Origin: Clostridium sp. JN-9
Lineage (GTDB): Bacteria > Bacillota > Clostridia > Clostridiales > Clostridiaceae
Assembly: GCF_004103695.1 (NCBI RefSeq)
Contig: NZ_CP035280.1
Span: 372,001 to 436,000, forward strand
Length of the DNA: 64,000 nucleotides
Direction: 5' to 3'
The notes under the pieces were generated by a model, which was given only the letters and a program-made list of their open reading frames with translations, was not told the origin of the DNA and did not search any database. Position numbers and translations under genes: made by a program. This document shows positions 36,400-45,126 of this stretch, in pieces; positions within the stretch are counted from its first letter, which is position 1; the number at the start of each line of letters is the position of its first letter.

Positions 36400-37463
36400 T
36401 ATGGCTCTTTTAAATAATAATGTTGATGTGAATAGGACAATCTCTTAATGGTAATAATTAAGATACTTACATATTACTGAAGGGATTGGATTACCATGGA
36501 GAAGAAAAAATGTGCCAATATTAATATGTTATCTTATTTTGCTTCATTAAAGCAGACACCTGAGAGAAAATGCCCATACTGTAACTGCGCCAATACAGTG
36601 CTATACGGAAAATACAATGATAAACAAAGATATATATGCAAAAGCTGTAGAAGAACCTTTAATGACTTTACGAACACGCCAATTGCAAGGACACACTTCC
36701 CCGATAAATGGGAAGCATTTATTAGGTGTACCCTTGATGGGTTATCCCTTAAGGCGGCAGCAAGGGAAATTGGCGTTTCTTATGTAACATTATTTTATTG
36801 GAGGCATAAGCTGCTTTCTGCTTTAAAAATGGTTAAACAAAATAAAATGCAGGGAAAGTTTGAACTTGAGAACTTCTTCTTAAAATTCTCCCGGAAGGGA
36901 CAGAAAAGCATTGAACATAATGAAAAGAGAGTTCATGATCAAAGCGTAAGTTACATTAATATCAGCGATAATAAAGTCTGCGTTATTACAGCACTGGATT
37001 CACATAAAAATATTTATTCCAGAGCAGTTGGCACAGGACGTATGAATGCAATGGATATGGAAAATTATATTGGAAAAATATTAAATAAAAATAAGCAGGC
37101 AGTCTCAAGGCCGAAAAGCTTTTTTGCCATGTTCTTTAAAAGAAAGAAAATAAGGGAGATCAATAAATCTCTTGATAATAGCTCTGAAGCAGTAAAATAT
37201 AGACGTGACTGTATGGAATGGATGTACCGCTTTAGAGGAGTAGCAACAAAGTATTTAAATAATTATTTAAGCTTATTCAAATTCTTAAAGAGTTCTAATT
37301 TTAATAATATCTCATTTGCAACAAACACATTTATAGAAGAAATAAGTAAAATTAATGTCAAAAATACATATATAAATATGGGAAATGCTGAAATATGTTT
37401 TAATTGACTTGTCCCTAATGGAAATTTATTAACGTATCAACACTATTGCATAAAAGAGCCATA
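36400..37463. mobile_element. IS1595-like insertion sequence
   Basis: Inverted ends TATGGCTCTTTTA (36400-36412) and TAAAAGAGCCATA (37451-37463), with further similarity inward (AATAxTGTTGAT on both sides). One transposase gene lies inside on the plus strand. No exact target duplication could be read next to these ends, so the outermost bases may be off by one or two. Confidence 0.78.
36496..37407 (+). CDS. IS1595-family (ISXO2-like) transposase
   Basis: 303 aa. An N-terminal zinc ribbon (CPYCNC ... CKSCRRTF, about residues 26-52) is followed by a helix-turn-helix (LSLKAAAREIGVSYVTLFYWRHKL) and a DDE-type core. VCVITALDSHKNI fits the central strand, and YRFRGVATKYLNNYLSLFKFL near the C-terminus is the typical 'RGV..KYLNNYL' ending of the family. 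The first catalytic Asp position reads as Asn-Ile-Ser-Asp and could not be fixed with confidence, so activity is uncertain. The gene lies between matching inverted ends. Confidence 0.8.
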   Translation: MEKKKCANINMLSYFASLKQTPERKCPYCNCANTVLYGKYNDKQRYICKSCRRTFNDFTNTPIARTHFPDKWEAFIRCTLDGLSLKAAAREIGVSYVTLFYWRHKLLSALKMVKQNKMQGKFELENFFLKFSRKGQKSIEHNEKRVHDQSVSYINISDNKVCVITALDSHKNIYSRAVGTGRMNAMDMENYIGKILNKNKQAVSRPKSFFAMFFKRKKIREINKSLDNSSEAVKYRRDCMEWMYRFRGVATKYLNNYLSLFKFLKSSNFNNISFATNTFIEEISKINVKNTYINMGNAEICFN

Positions 37464-37733
37464 TACCTAAAGCAGGAAAGATTAAAGAACATGGAAGAAA
37501 ATGTAATGGACATGGTTTATCTTAATTTCTAGATAACTTCTTATATAGTTAAGCCATAATTAGCATCATCCTTGGCTCTTAAAACGTATGATTCACTCAA
37601 TCAATTGAATTTTAAGATTTTCTGCCTGAGCAGAAAATCCTCAATATTTGTTCTTTGTTCTTTAATCTTTAATCTTTGTAACTACATAAATAGTGTTATA
37701 ATAAATAAATACTATGATAATGAGGTTTAAAAT
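37464..37733. other. Intergenic region with perfect hairpin
   Basis: No gene seen. GATTTTCTGC (37616-37625) and GCAGAAAATC (37630-37639) form a perfect 10-bp stem with a CTGA loop; no T run follows, so its role is unclear. Short direct repeats (TTTGTTC and TTTAATC) lie at about 37648-37675. A second TTGGCTCTTAAAA at about 37572 resembles an IS1595 end in the wrong orientation to bound the element. Confidence 0.45.
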
Positions 37734-39179
37734 ATGAATGAAATAAGTTTTAAGGATTTTGATTTAAGTAATGAAATGCTGAAGGCATTGGAAAAATTAA
37801 TGTATATACAGCCCTCTGCTGTACAGAGCAGGGTAATTCCACTTGCTCTTAAGGACAAAGATATAATTGTAAAAGCTGAAACAGGCAGTGGAAAAACTGC
37901 TGCATTTGCTATACCTGTTTGTGAAAAAATTATGCTGGAAGAAAAAAAGCCACAGGTATTAGTGCTGACCCCTACAAGGGAACTTGCAGTGCAGATAAAA
38001 GAGGATTTTACAAACATAGGAAGATTTAAAAGATTAAGATGTGAAGCAGTTTTTGGAAAGCAGCCAATATCAAAGCAGATAGCAGATTTAAAGCAGAGAG
38101 TACATATTATTGTTGGAACACCTGGAAGACTTTTTGATCACATTGAAAGAGGAACAATAGATCTTGAGAAAATAAGATATCTTGTTATAGATGAAGCTGA
38201 TGAAATGCTTAATATGGGATTTATTGATCAGGTTGAAGATATTGTTAAATTGGTGCCTAAAAATAGAATAACAATGTTATTTTCAGCTACCATAAGTGAT
38301 GAAATAGAGAGATTATGCCAGAAATATATGAATGCTCCTGAGGAAATAGAAGTTGAACCAAGCAGGCCCTCCACTGAAAAAATCAAACAGATTTATTATG
38401 AAGTTGAGGACAGCAAAAAAGTTAAACTGCTTAAAGATATTATTTATACTGAAAGACCTGACAGAATGATAATATTCTGCAGTACTAAGGAAAGAGTTGA
38501 TAATGTATCTAAATATTTAATTTCAAAAGACTTCTCATGCAGAGCACTTCATGGTGGTATGGAGCAAAAAGACAGATTAGATACAATTAACAGATTCAAA
38601 GAAGGAGAGTTCCCATTTTTGGTTGCTACAGATATTGCAGCCAGGGGATTAGACATAGAGGGAATAACACATATTATAAATTATGATATCCCTATGGAGA
38701 AGCAAAGTTATGTACATAGAATAGGAAGAACAGGAAGGGCAGGCAGCAAGGGAAATGCTATTACCTTTGTAACACCTTATGAGTACAGATTTTTAAATGA
38801 TATTGAAGAATTTGTACAGTATAAAATTCCTAGAAAAGATGAGCCAGCCCATGAAGAGGTGCTTGAAGGAAAAGCATTATATAATGAGAAAAATAATAAC
38901 AAGCCTGTATTAAAGAAAAACAGAGAGGCTAATATAAATAAAGAAATTACTAAGATCTATATAAATGCCGGGAAAAAGAAGAAGGTAAGAGCCGGAGACA
39001 TAGTGGGCGCTATTACTGGTATTGAGGGTATAAATGGAGATGATATAGGAATTATAGATATTCAGGATGGATTTTCATACATAGATATCCTTAAAAATAA
39101 AGGGAATATAGTTATTAATGGATTAAGAAAGTCAACCATAAAAGGGAAAAAGGTAAAAGTACAAAAAGCTGAAAAATAA
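37734..39179 (+). CDS. DEAD-box RNA helicase, DbpA/YxiN-like
   Basis: 481 aa. Helicase motifs in order: Q motif region IQPSAVQSRVIP, motif I AETGSGKTA, Ia PTRELAVQ, Ib TPGRL, II DEAD (VIDEADEML), III SAT, IV IIFCST, V ATDIAARGLDI, VI HRIGRTGRAG. The C-terminal 75 residues (ITKIYINAGKKKKVRAGDIVGAI ... VNGLRKSTIKG-like) fit the DbpA RNA-binding domain that recognises hairpin 92 of 23S rRNA. It likely acts in 50S subunit assembly. A stand-alone gene with its own terminator. Confidence 0.9.
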   Translation: MNEISFKDFDLSNEMLKALEKLMYIQPSAVQSRVIPLALKDKDIIVKAETGSGKTAAFAIPVCEKIMLEEKKPQVLVLTPTRELAVQIKEDFTNIGRFKRLRCEAVFGKQPISKQIADLKQRVHIIVGTPGRLFDHIERGTIDLEKIRYLVIDEADEMLNMGFIDQVEDIVKLVPKNRITMLFSATISDEIERLCQKYMNAPEEIEVEPSRPSTEKIKQIYYEVEDSKKVKLLKDIIYTERPDRMIIFCSTKERVDNVSKYLISKDFSCRALHGGMEQKDRLDTINRFKEGEFPFLVATDIAARGLDIEGITHIINYDIPMEKQSYVHRIGRTGRAGSKGNAITFVTPYEYRFLNDIEEFVQYKIPRKDEPAHEEVLEGKALYNEKNNNKPVLKKNREANINKEITKIYINAGKKKKVRAGDIVGAITGIEGINGDDIGIIDIQDGFSYIDILKNKGNIVINGLRKSTIKGKKVKVQKAEK

Positions 39180-39198
39180 TTTTATTTCTTATGACAAT

Positions 39199-39231
39199 AA
39201 ATACCCTAATATTACAAATATTAGGGTATTT
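39199..39231. terminator. Bidirectional terminator after the helicase gene
   Basis: A perfect 15-bp inverted repeat (39199-39213 with 39217-39231) with a 3-nt loop; AAATACCC/GGGTATTT arms give short T runs on both strands. Confidence 0.75.
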
Positions 39232-39501
39232 ATATTGATGACTATGAATTAAATGGACCGACCACTAAGAGAAATTGAATATTCAACTTGCAATATATTT
39301 AGTTTTTAGTAAAAATAAACGATTTAAGAAAAATTCAATTTTTTAATTGTATGCCATGAAATAACGTGAGTTAATAAATTTTTTACATATAAGTTATATT
39401 ATATATTGATAATTCAATAAACTTATACAAATATAGTAAAATCAGAATATTCAGAAGTTTGACACATTATGATGAAGTGTACAGAATTTTAGGAATATAT
39501 A

Positions 39502-39530
39502 TTGCAAATTGCTTAAATGTATCTTATAAT
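39502..39530 (+). promoter_or_regulatory. Sigma-A promoter of the YjeM-like permease
   Basis: TTGCAA (39502-39507), exactly 17 bp, TATAAT (39525-39530). The preceding 39240-39500 is AT-rich, non-coding and has no other clear feature apart from a possible TTGACA hexamer at about 39459. Confidence 0.7.
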
Positions 39531-39582
39531 AGCAATATAGTTCACAAATAATTTTAATCACATTTAAGAGGAGGAAAAAATC

Positions 39583-41130
39583 ATGTCATCTAACCAAAAG
39601 GATACCAATGTAAAGGATTCCAAAAAGCTCGGACTAGTAGCACTAATATTAATGATTTTTACATCGGTTTATGGATTCAATAATATTCCAAGATCTTTCT
39701 ATAAGATGGGATATGCAGCTATACCTTGGTACATATTATCAGGAATAGCATTCTTCGTTCCCTTTGCATTTATGATTGCTGAATTTGGTTCTGCATTCAG
39801 AAAAGAAAAAGGCGGAATTTACTCATGGATGGAAAAATCCGTTGGAGCAAAATATGCTTTCATGGGAACTTTCATGTGGTATGTTTCATATATCATCTGG
39901 ATGGTTAACGTTTCTTCAGGTTTATGGATTCCAATATCAAATGCAATATTTGGCAAAGATACAACTCAGACTTGGGCATTCTTGGGAATTCAAGGATTAA
40001 CAGGGCCAAAGACACTTGGTATACTGGGAATAATATGGTTCTTGTTTGTTACTTTTATATCCACCAAAGGATTGGACAAGATAAAGAAAGTTACTTCAGT
40101 GGGTGGTACAGTAGTTGTTTTAGTTAATGTTTTTGTTCTTGCTTCAGCAATAGCTATATTTATTGCTACTGGCGGACACTTAGCTCAGCCAATAGAAGGA
40201 CTTAAATCTTTCACACAATCACCTAATGCTAAATATATCGGAAACCCTATAATGACTTTGGCATTTGTTGTTTATGCATTGTTTGCATATGGTGGTATAG
40301 AGGCTGTTGGCGGATTAGTTGACCAGACAGAAAATCCTGAAAAGACATTCCCAAAGGGAGTTATGATATCAGCAGCAGTTATCTCTATAGGATATTCATT
40401 ATTAATATTATGTATAGGTGTATTTACTAACTGGTCTGCAGTAATGGCAGTAAAGGGCGTTAACTTAGGAAATGCAAGCTACGTTGTAATGTCAAACCTT
40501 GGATATGCCTTAGGAACAGCCTTTGGAACTAGCCAGGCTACAGCAGTTGTCATGGGGCAATGGATTGCAAGATTCTTTGGACTTTCAATGTTCTTAACTT
40601 TAGCAGGTGCATTTTTCACATTAACTTATGCTCCATTAAAGCAGCTGATAGAAGGAACACCAAAAGAATTATGGCCTGGAAATTTAGGTGAGACTAGAGA
40701 AGATGGTATGCCAGTAAATGCAATGAAGGTACAAGCAGTAATTGTATGTGTTATGGTAGCATTGGTTGCATTTGGTGGAAACAATATGTCAAAATTCTTC
40801 GAAATATTAGTTGCAATGACAAACGTGGCAATGACTCTCCCATATATGTTTATAGCAATGGCATTCCCAGCATTTAAGAAAAACAAAAGTATTGAAAAGC
40901 CATTTGAAATATACAAGAGCAATAGAAGTGCTATGATTTGGACAGTAATAGTTACATTAACAGTAGGCTTTGCTAACTTCTTTAGTATAATAGAACCTTG
41001 GATAGATGGGGACAAGGCTACTACAATTTGGAGTATAGCTGGACCAGTAATATTCTCAATAACTGCATGGATAATGTACAGTAATTATGAGAAAAGCAGG
41101 AAAGCTAGTAAAGGAAAAGAAGTTGCTTAA
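39583..41130 (+). CDS. yjeM: APC-family amino acid permease, YjeM/GadC-like
   Basis: 515 aa with about 12 membrane helices and a GAGGAGG ribosome binding site. The opening SKKLGLVALILMIFTSVYGFNNIPRSFYKMGYAAIPWYIL, and FAYGGIEAVGGLVDQTENPEKTFPKG in the sixth helix region, are typical of the glutamate/GABA antiporter branch that includes YjeM. It exchanges or imports amino acids; which ones cannot be told. It has its own promoter and terminator and forms a single-gene unit. Confidence 0.85.
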   Translation: MSSNQKDTNVKDSKKLGLVALILMIFTSVYGFNNIPRSFYKMGYAAIPWYILSGIAFFVPFAFMIAEFGSAFRKEKGGIYSWMEKSVGAKYAFMGTFMWYVSYIIWMVNVSSGLWIPISNAIFGKDTTQTWAFLGIQGLTGPKTLGILGIIWFLFVTFISTKGLDKIKKVTSVGGTVVVLVNVFVLASAIAIFIATGGHLAQPIEGLKSFTQSPNAKYIGNPIMTLAFVVYALFAYGGIEAVGGLVDQTENPEKTFPKGVMISAAVISIGYSLLILCIGVFTNWSAVMAVKGVNLGNASYVVMSNLGYALGTAFGTSQATAVVMGQWIARFFGLSMFLTLAGAFFTLTYAPLKQLIEGTPKELWPGNLGETREDGMPVNAMKVQAVIVCVMVALVAFGGNNMSKFFEILVAMTNVAMTLPYMFIAMAFPAFKKNKSIEKPFEIYKSNRSAMIWTVIVTLTVGFANFFSIIEPWIDGDKATTIWSIAGPVIFSITAWIMYSNYEKSRKASKGKEVA

Positions 41131-41145
41131 TAAAAAGGCATTTAG

Positions 41146-41171
41146 CAGAGGGATTCACCCTCTGTTTTTTT
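41146..41171 (+). terminator. Terminator after the permease gene
   Basis: CAGAGGG (41146-41152), loop ATTCA, CCCTCTG (41158-41164), then seven T. Confidence 0.88.
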
Positions 41172-41189
41172 ATTATTTAAAAGATGGTA

Positions 41190-41219
41190 TTGAGTTAAAA
41201 TTTTAGTTTGTGTTATAGT
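41190..41219 (+). promoter_or_regulatory. Probable promoter of manA
   Basis: TTGAGT (41190-41195), 18 bp, TATAGT (41214-41219), 66 bp before the ATG. Confidence 0.5.
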
Positions 41220-41284
41220 AAGTGTGTAATTCTACTTTATTGCAAAATGGGATTTTAACTATAGTATTGTTTGGAGGAATAAAA

Positions 41285-42265
41285 ATGTATCCAATAAAAT
41301 TTGAAAACTTATATTACGAGAAGGTATGGGGCGGAAGAGATTTTGCTATGTTCAGAGACAATCTGCCTGAGGGAAATATAGGGGAGAGCTGGGACGTTGC
41401 CTGTCATAAAAATGGCACCAGTGTAGTTGCAAACGGAGAATTTAAAGGAAAGAGACTAGATGAATTAATTAAGGAGAATGGTGAGGACATTATTGGAACC
41501 AGAATTTCTAAAAAGTGGTTCCCACTATTAGTTAAACTTATAAATGCTAAAGAAAGCTTATCAGTTCAGGTTCATCCTGATGATAAATATGCCCGTGAAA
41601 TAGAAGGAGAAATGGGTAAAACTGAGGTATGGTATGTGGTTGATGCCAAGGAAGGTGCAAACTTAATTGTTGGAACAAAGGCCGGCAGCACTAAGGATCA
41701 GATTAAAAAGGCCATTGAAACTGGCAACCTTGAACCTTACATTAATAAAGTATATATAAAGCAGGGCGATGTATATTTTATTAAAAGCGGTTTAATACAT
41801 GCTATTGGACCAGGAGTTATAATTGCAGAAATTCAGCAGAACAGTGACACAACATACAGAGTATATGATTATGGAAGGGGAAGAGAACTTCATATAAATA
41901 AGGCTCTGGATGTAATGAACTTAAACTTAACAGGAGAGAAAAGTACAGGCATAAAAGTAACAAGGAAGGGATTTGATAAGACTTACCTGTGCCTTTGCAA
42001 AGAATTTTCTCTGGAAAAGTACAATATTAAAGTACAGGCTGAAGAGGAAAGTGATAAGGAAAGATTTTATATCTTTACTGTAGTAAATGGTCAAGGAGAA
42101 ATAAAATATAATAAAGGTACAGAAAAGCTGAAGAAGGGAGACAGCATACTAATTCCAGCTGCTCTTGGGAAATACACTTTATGTGGTTCGATGACACTGT
42201 TAAAAAGTTATGTGCCTGATATAGATAAAGTAGATGCTGAAATTCTTTCACAAATTAAGAAATAG
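41285..42265 (+). CDS. manA: Mannose-6-phosphate isomerase, class I
   Basis: 326 aa from ATG 41285 with GGAGGAAT upstream; a longer frame from 41222 overlaps the promoter and was rejected. Zinc-site residues of the cupin fold are visible: SLSVQVHPDDKYA (His of QVHPDD), the Glu in GKTEVWYVVDA, and His in SGLIHAIGPGVIIAEIQQNSDTTYRVYDYGR (Arg at the active site). It interconverts mannose-6-phosphate and fructose-6-phosphate in the cytosol. The short Bacillus-type form. Stand-alone gene. Confidence 0.93.
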   Translation: MYPIKFENLYYEKVWGGRDFAMFRDNLPEGNIGESWDVACHKNGTSVVANGEFKGKRLDELIKENGEDIIGTRISKKWFPLLVKLINAKESLSVQVHPDDKYAREIEGEMGKTEVWYVVDAKEGANLIVGTKAGSTKDQIKKAIETGNLEPYINKVYIKQGDVYFIKSGLIHAIGPGVIIAEIQQNSDTTYRVYDYGRGRELHINKALDVMNLNLTGEKSTGIKVTRKGFDKTYLCLCKEFSLEKYNIKVQAEEESDKERFYIFTVVNGQGEIKYNKGTEKLKKGDSILIPAALGKYTLCGSMTLLKSYVPDIDKVDAEILSQIKK

Positions 42266-42341
42266 AAAAATTACCCTGTAAATTTTTATAATCCCTAAAA
42301 AATTGTATAGCTTTCGTATATATTAACATGAGGTGATAATA

Positions 42342-42497
42342 ATGAAGGTTAATACAGTAGAAAGGGCTTATAAGCACAGCAGCTATAGGGATCTAATTGA
42401 TAAAAGGGAATTTAAACAAAAAAAGCAGAATATAGAGGAAGGTCATATTACCTTTGCTGAAGTATTAAAGAATGTAAAAAAGAGTCAATGCATATAA
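42342..42497 (+). CDS. Small basic protein, unknown
   Basis: 51 aa, ATG 42342 behind GAGGTGAT with good spacing, ending in TAA 42497 and followed by a terminator. Strongly charged, no membrane segment: MKVNTVERAYKHSSYRDLID at the start, then a Lys/Gln-rich middle and ITFAEVLKNVKKSQCI. A real small gene is likely from the ribosome binding site and terminator. Family not recognised. Confidence 0.6.
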   Translation: MKVNTVERAYKHSSYRDLIDKREFKQKKQNIEEGHITFAEVLKNVKKSQCI

Positions 42498-42529
42498 TAT
42501 ATGTGCTGATTTTTGCATATGTGTTTATA

Positions 42530-42560
42530 AGAGCTTGGAGATCCAGGCTCTATTTTATTG
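42530..42560 (+). terminator. Terminator after the 51-aa gene
   Basis: AGAGCTTGG (42530-42538), loop AGAT, CCAGGCTCT (42543-42551) with one wobble pair, then ATTTTATT. Confidence 0.7.
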
Positions 42561-42675
42561 CAAAACAATAGCTTTTGCATATGGATGTATATAAAATAGA
42601 TACTATAAATATGTGTTTTACATTGATATAATGATATATGTAACAAATACCTAAAGTGGAATAAAAAGCTCAGGA

Positions 42676-43233
42676 GTGATTATTATAAAAAAGTTAATGG
42701 AGATATTATTAATTTTTATTAAAATTGGGACATTTACTATTGGCGGGGGATATGCCATGATTCCTTTAATTGAAAAGGAAGTTGTGGATAAAAAGAAGTG
42801 GATAGATAAAGATGATTTTGTAGATATGCTGGCACTTGCTCAATCTTCTCCCGGTCCAATAGCAGTAAATGTTTCAGTATTTGTGGGATACAAGGTGGCA
42901 GGAATACCAGGAAGTATCTTTGCTGTGCTTGGTGCAATTTTAACAGCATTTCTAATATTGCTGATAGTTGCCATGTATTTTATTGGTATAAAAGATAATC
43001 CAATTGTAGAAAGAATATTTAAGGGAATCAGACCTGCCGTTGTGGCTTTAATTGCTGCACCTGTAATAAGAATGGGTAAAAATGCAAAAATAAATAGAAA
43101 AACAATTTTCATTCCAATAGCCACTGTAATTCTTGTTGGATTCCTAAAAGTAAATCCAATTTATGTAATAATAGTTTCAGCTTTATGTGGAATACTTTAT
43201 GGAATTATTAAGAAAAGGAGAATAGTGAAATGA
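42676..43233 (+). CDS. Chromate transporter, first half
   Basis: 185 aa as an open frame from GTG 42676. That GTG overlaps the AGGAG ribosome binding site (42672-42676), so the true start is probably a few codons downstream, possibly an ATT/ATA near 42682 or the ATG at 42697. The CHR-domain signature FTIGGGYAMIPLIEKEVV and ALAQSSPGPIAVNVSVFVG is clear, with about six helices. It pairs with the next gene; split short CHR proteins work as a heterodimer exporting or exchanging chromate or related oxyanions. Coupled by a 4-bp ATGA overlap. Confidence 0.85.
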   Translation: MIIIKKLMEILLIFIKIGTFTIGGGYAMIPLIEKEVVDKKKWIDKDDFVDMLALAQSSPGPIAVNVSVFVGYKVAGIPGSIFAVLGAILTAFLILLIVAMYFIGIKDNPIVERIFKGIRPAVVALIAAPVIRMGKNAKINRKTIFIPIATVILVGFLKVNPIYVIIVSALCGILYGIIKKRRIVK

Positions 43234-43754
43234 ATATGTGTTGGCAGCTTTTTAGCATTTTTTTTAAAATAGGTCTTTTCAGTTTCGGTGGAGGCTATGC
43301 CATGCTCCCATTAATAAGACAGGAAGTTGTTATAAATAATCACTGGCTTGGAGCAAAGGAGTTTACTGATTTAATTGCCATATCTCAGGCCACCCCGGGA
43401 CCTATAGCAATAAATGGTGCTACATATGTAGGATATAAAGTTTCAGGATTTTTTGGCAGCATATCTGCCACACTTGGAGTTATATTGCCATCATTTATTA
43501 TTATGCTTATAATAACAAAATTCTTTTTGAGTTTTAAAAATAATGAATATGTTGCAAATGCATTTTTAGGACTGAGACCAGCAACAATAGGCTTAATTGC
43601 AGCTGCAGCCATTCTTGTTTCAGCAGATTCATTTATTGACTATAAAAGCTTTATTATTTTTGCAGTGGTTTTTATTGCATCATATAAATATGAAGCAGAC
43701 CCTATTCTGCTTACTATAATTTCGGGAATAGCTGGATTTCTAATTTACAAATAG
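43230..43754 (+). CDS. Chromate transporter, second half
   Basis: 174 aa. A second CHR domain: FSFGGGYAMLPLIRQEVV and AISQATPGPIAINGATYVG, about six helices. Its start overlaps the stop of the first half. The pair corresponds to the two halves of ChrA. In Firmicutes lacking chromate exposure the physiological substrate is uncertain. Confidence 0.87.
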   Translation: MNMCWQLFSIFFKIGLFSFGGGYAMLPLIRQEVVINNHWLGAKEFTDLIAISQATPGPIAINGATYVGYKVSGFFGSISATLGVILPSFIIMLIITKFFLSFKNNEYVANAFLGLRPATIGLIAAAAILVSADSFIDYKSFIIFAVVFIASYKYEADPILLTIISGIAGFLIYK

Positions 43755-43816
43755 ATAAATTATTATGTTTTTTGAAAAGTAAAAATATTATAAAAAAAGT
43801 TAACGAAGGTGATAAT

Positions 43817-44146
43817 ATGATGAAACTTAATACTTCAAAAGAAGTAAATGAATTTATTTCTAATAATGAAATGGCACTACTGTATTTTTCTTCAAAGTCA
43901 TGCAGCGTATGTGTAGGTATGTTTCCTAAAGTTGAAGAAATGCTGAAAAGCTATCCTAATATTAAAAGCGCAAATATAGATGTAGACAAATCAACAGAAG
44001 CAGCTGGTCAGCATTTAATTTTTTCACTGCCTGCAATACTTGTTTATGTAAATGGAAAAGAAACAATTCGTAAAGCAAGAATAATAAGTATGCTGGAGTT
44101 GGAAAAGTCTATAAAAAAATACTATGATTTAATTTTTAATTACTAA
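43817..44146 (+). CDS. Thioredoxin-like protein
   Basis: 109 aa from ATG 43817 with AAGGTGAT seven bases upstream; a longer frame from TTG 43772 lacks a site. The CxxC active site is in YFSSKSCSVCVGMFPKVEEML (Cys-Ser-Val-Cys), unlike the classic CGPC. A cis-Pro candidate is in FSLPAILVYVNGKE. Small thiol oxidoreductase in the cytosol; partner unknown. Downstream of the chromate transporter pair, where a thiol reductant could make sense, but this is inference. Confidence 0.78.
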   Translation: MMKLNTSKEVNEFISNNEMALLYFSSKSCSVCVGMFPKVEEMLKSYPNIKSANIDVDKSTEAAGQHLIFSLPAILVYVNGKETIRKARIISMLELEKSIKKYYDLIFNY

Positions 44147-44201
44147 TTATATAATGTTTTGGGTAAAGTATATTTGTAAACTTAATTATAAGTGAGGAGT
44201 T

Positions 44202-45047
44202 ATGATGCGGGAAAATAATACTTTAACCTACAGCAAGCCAAAAAGAAAGTATAAGTGGTCAAAAATACTTAAAATAGGGTTCATTACTTATATATTTGGA
44301 TTAGTAGTTATTATTTTAACACAAAACCCAAACATATTTCCCTCATTAGTCATTTTAGGGAACTTTTTAATTCCTGTTACTTATGTATCTTTTTTCTATG
44401 AAAAGAGAGTTATGAGCAAAATAAGAATGTCTGATATTTTAATGGCATTTTTTTATGGAGGATTTTTAGGAACCTTTGCAGCTTCAATTTTAGAGCCATT
44501 ATTTATATACAAACTGGATTTTAAATCTTCAATGATGGTAGGAGTTATTGAAGAATTTGCAAAAATTATAGGTGTACTTCTAATATCCAGAAAGAATTGC
44601 AGCAATAGGGCTATGGATGGTATAATTCTTGGAGCTTCAGCTGGAATGGGATTTGCAGCACTGGAGAGCTCTGGATATGCTTTCACTGCTTTTCTTCACA
44701 CAGGAGGCAGCTTATCCAGTACCGTTTTTATTACATTGTTAAGAGGAATAATGTCACCACTGGGGCATGGAACCTGGACTGCAATACTGGCAGGTGCACT
44801 GGTAAATGAGTGCAGATTTAAACGAGTTAAAATAGGCATGAATGTAATTGGCGCTTATTTAACAGTAGTGCTCCTCCATGGCCTTTGGGATGGGATTCCC
44901 TCTGTATTGGTAAAATTTACTTCATATGCATTTACATATCTTATAGCTGATGTTTTTGTTGGACTTATAAGCATTCTAATACTTCATATTATGTGGAAAA
45001 AGGCAAAACTGCAGGCTTATGAAGCTGAAGATGGAGGCCAGCTTTAA
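44202..45047 (+). CDS. PrsW-family intramembrane metalloprotease
   Basis: 281 aa, ATG after GAGGAGTT. About eight membrane helices. The family's zinc-binding motifs are visible: GVIEEFAKIIGV (Glu-Glu, about 115), ALESSGYAF, SPLGHGTWTAI (His) and VLLHGLWDG (His). PrsW cleaves membrane-bound anti-sigma factors in Bacillus and C. difficile. No anti-sigma or sigma gene lies next to it, so its substrate here is unknown. Confidence 0.85.
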   Translation: MMRENNTLTYSKPKRKYKWSKILKIGFITYIFGLVVIILTQNPNIFPSLVILGNFLIPVTYVSFFYEKRVMSKIRMSDILMAFFYGGFLGTFAASILEPLFIYKLDFKSSMMVGVIEEFAKIIGVLLISRKNCSNRAMDGIILGASAGMGFAALESSGYAFTAFLHTGGSLSSTVFITLLRGIMSPLGHGTWTAILAGALVNECRFKRVKIGMNVIGAYLTVVLLHGLWDGIPSVLVKFTSYAFTYLIADVFVGLISILILHIMWKKAKLQAYEAEDGGQL

Positions 45048-45126
45048 ATGTTATCCATGTATATTCCAAAGACAAAATCACTTTAATCTGATATAATATT
45101 TTGAGAATGAGTTGAGGTGATAAGAT

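Noticed and set aside
37560-37585. TTGGCTCTTAAAA as an outer end of the IS1595-like element
   Set aside because: It has the same orientation as the left end, so it cannot close the element; the inverted end at 37451-37463 fits.
37645-37680. Tandem TTTGTTC/TTTAATC 7-mers as a regulatory repeat
   Set aside because: Only two copies each in AT-rich DNA; nothing links them to a function.
41222-41284. Longer manA start
   Set aside because: The extension runs up to the promoter and lacks a ribosome binding site; ATG 41285 has GGAGGAAT.
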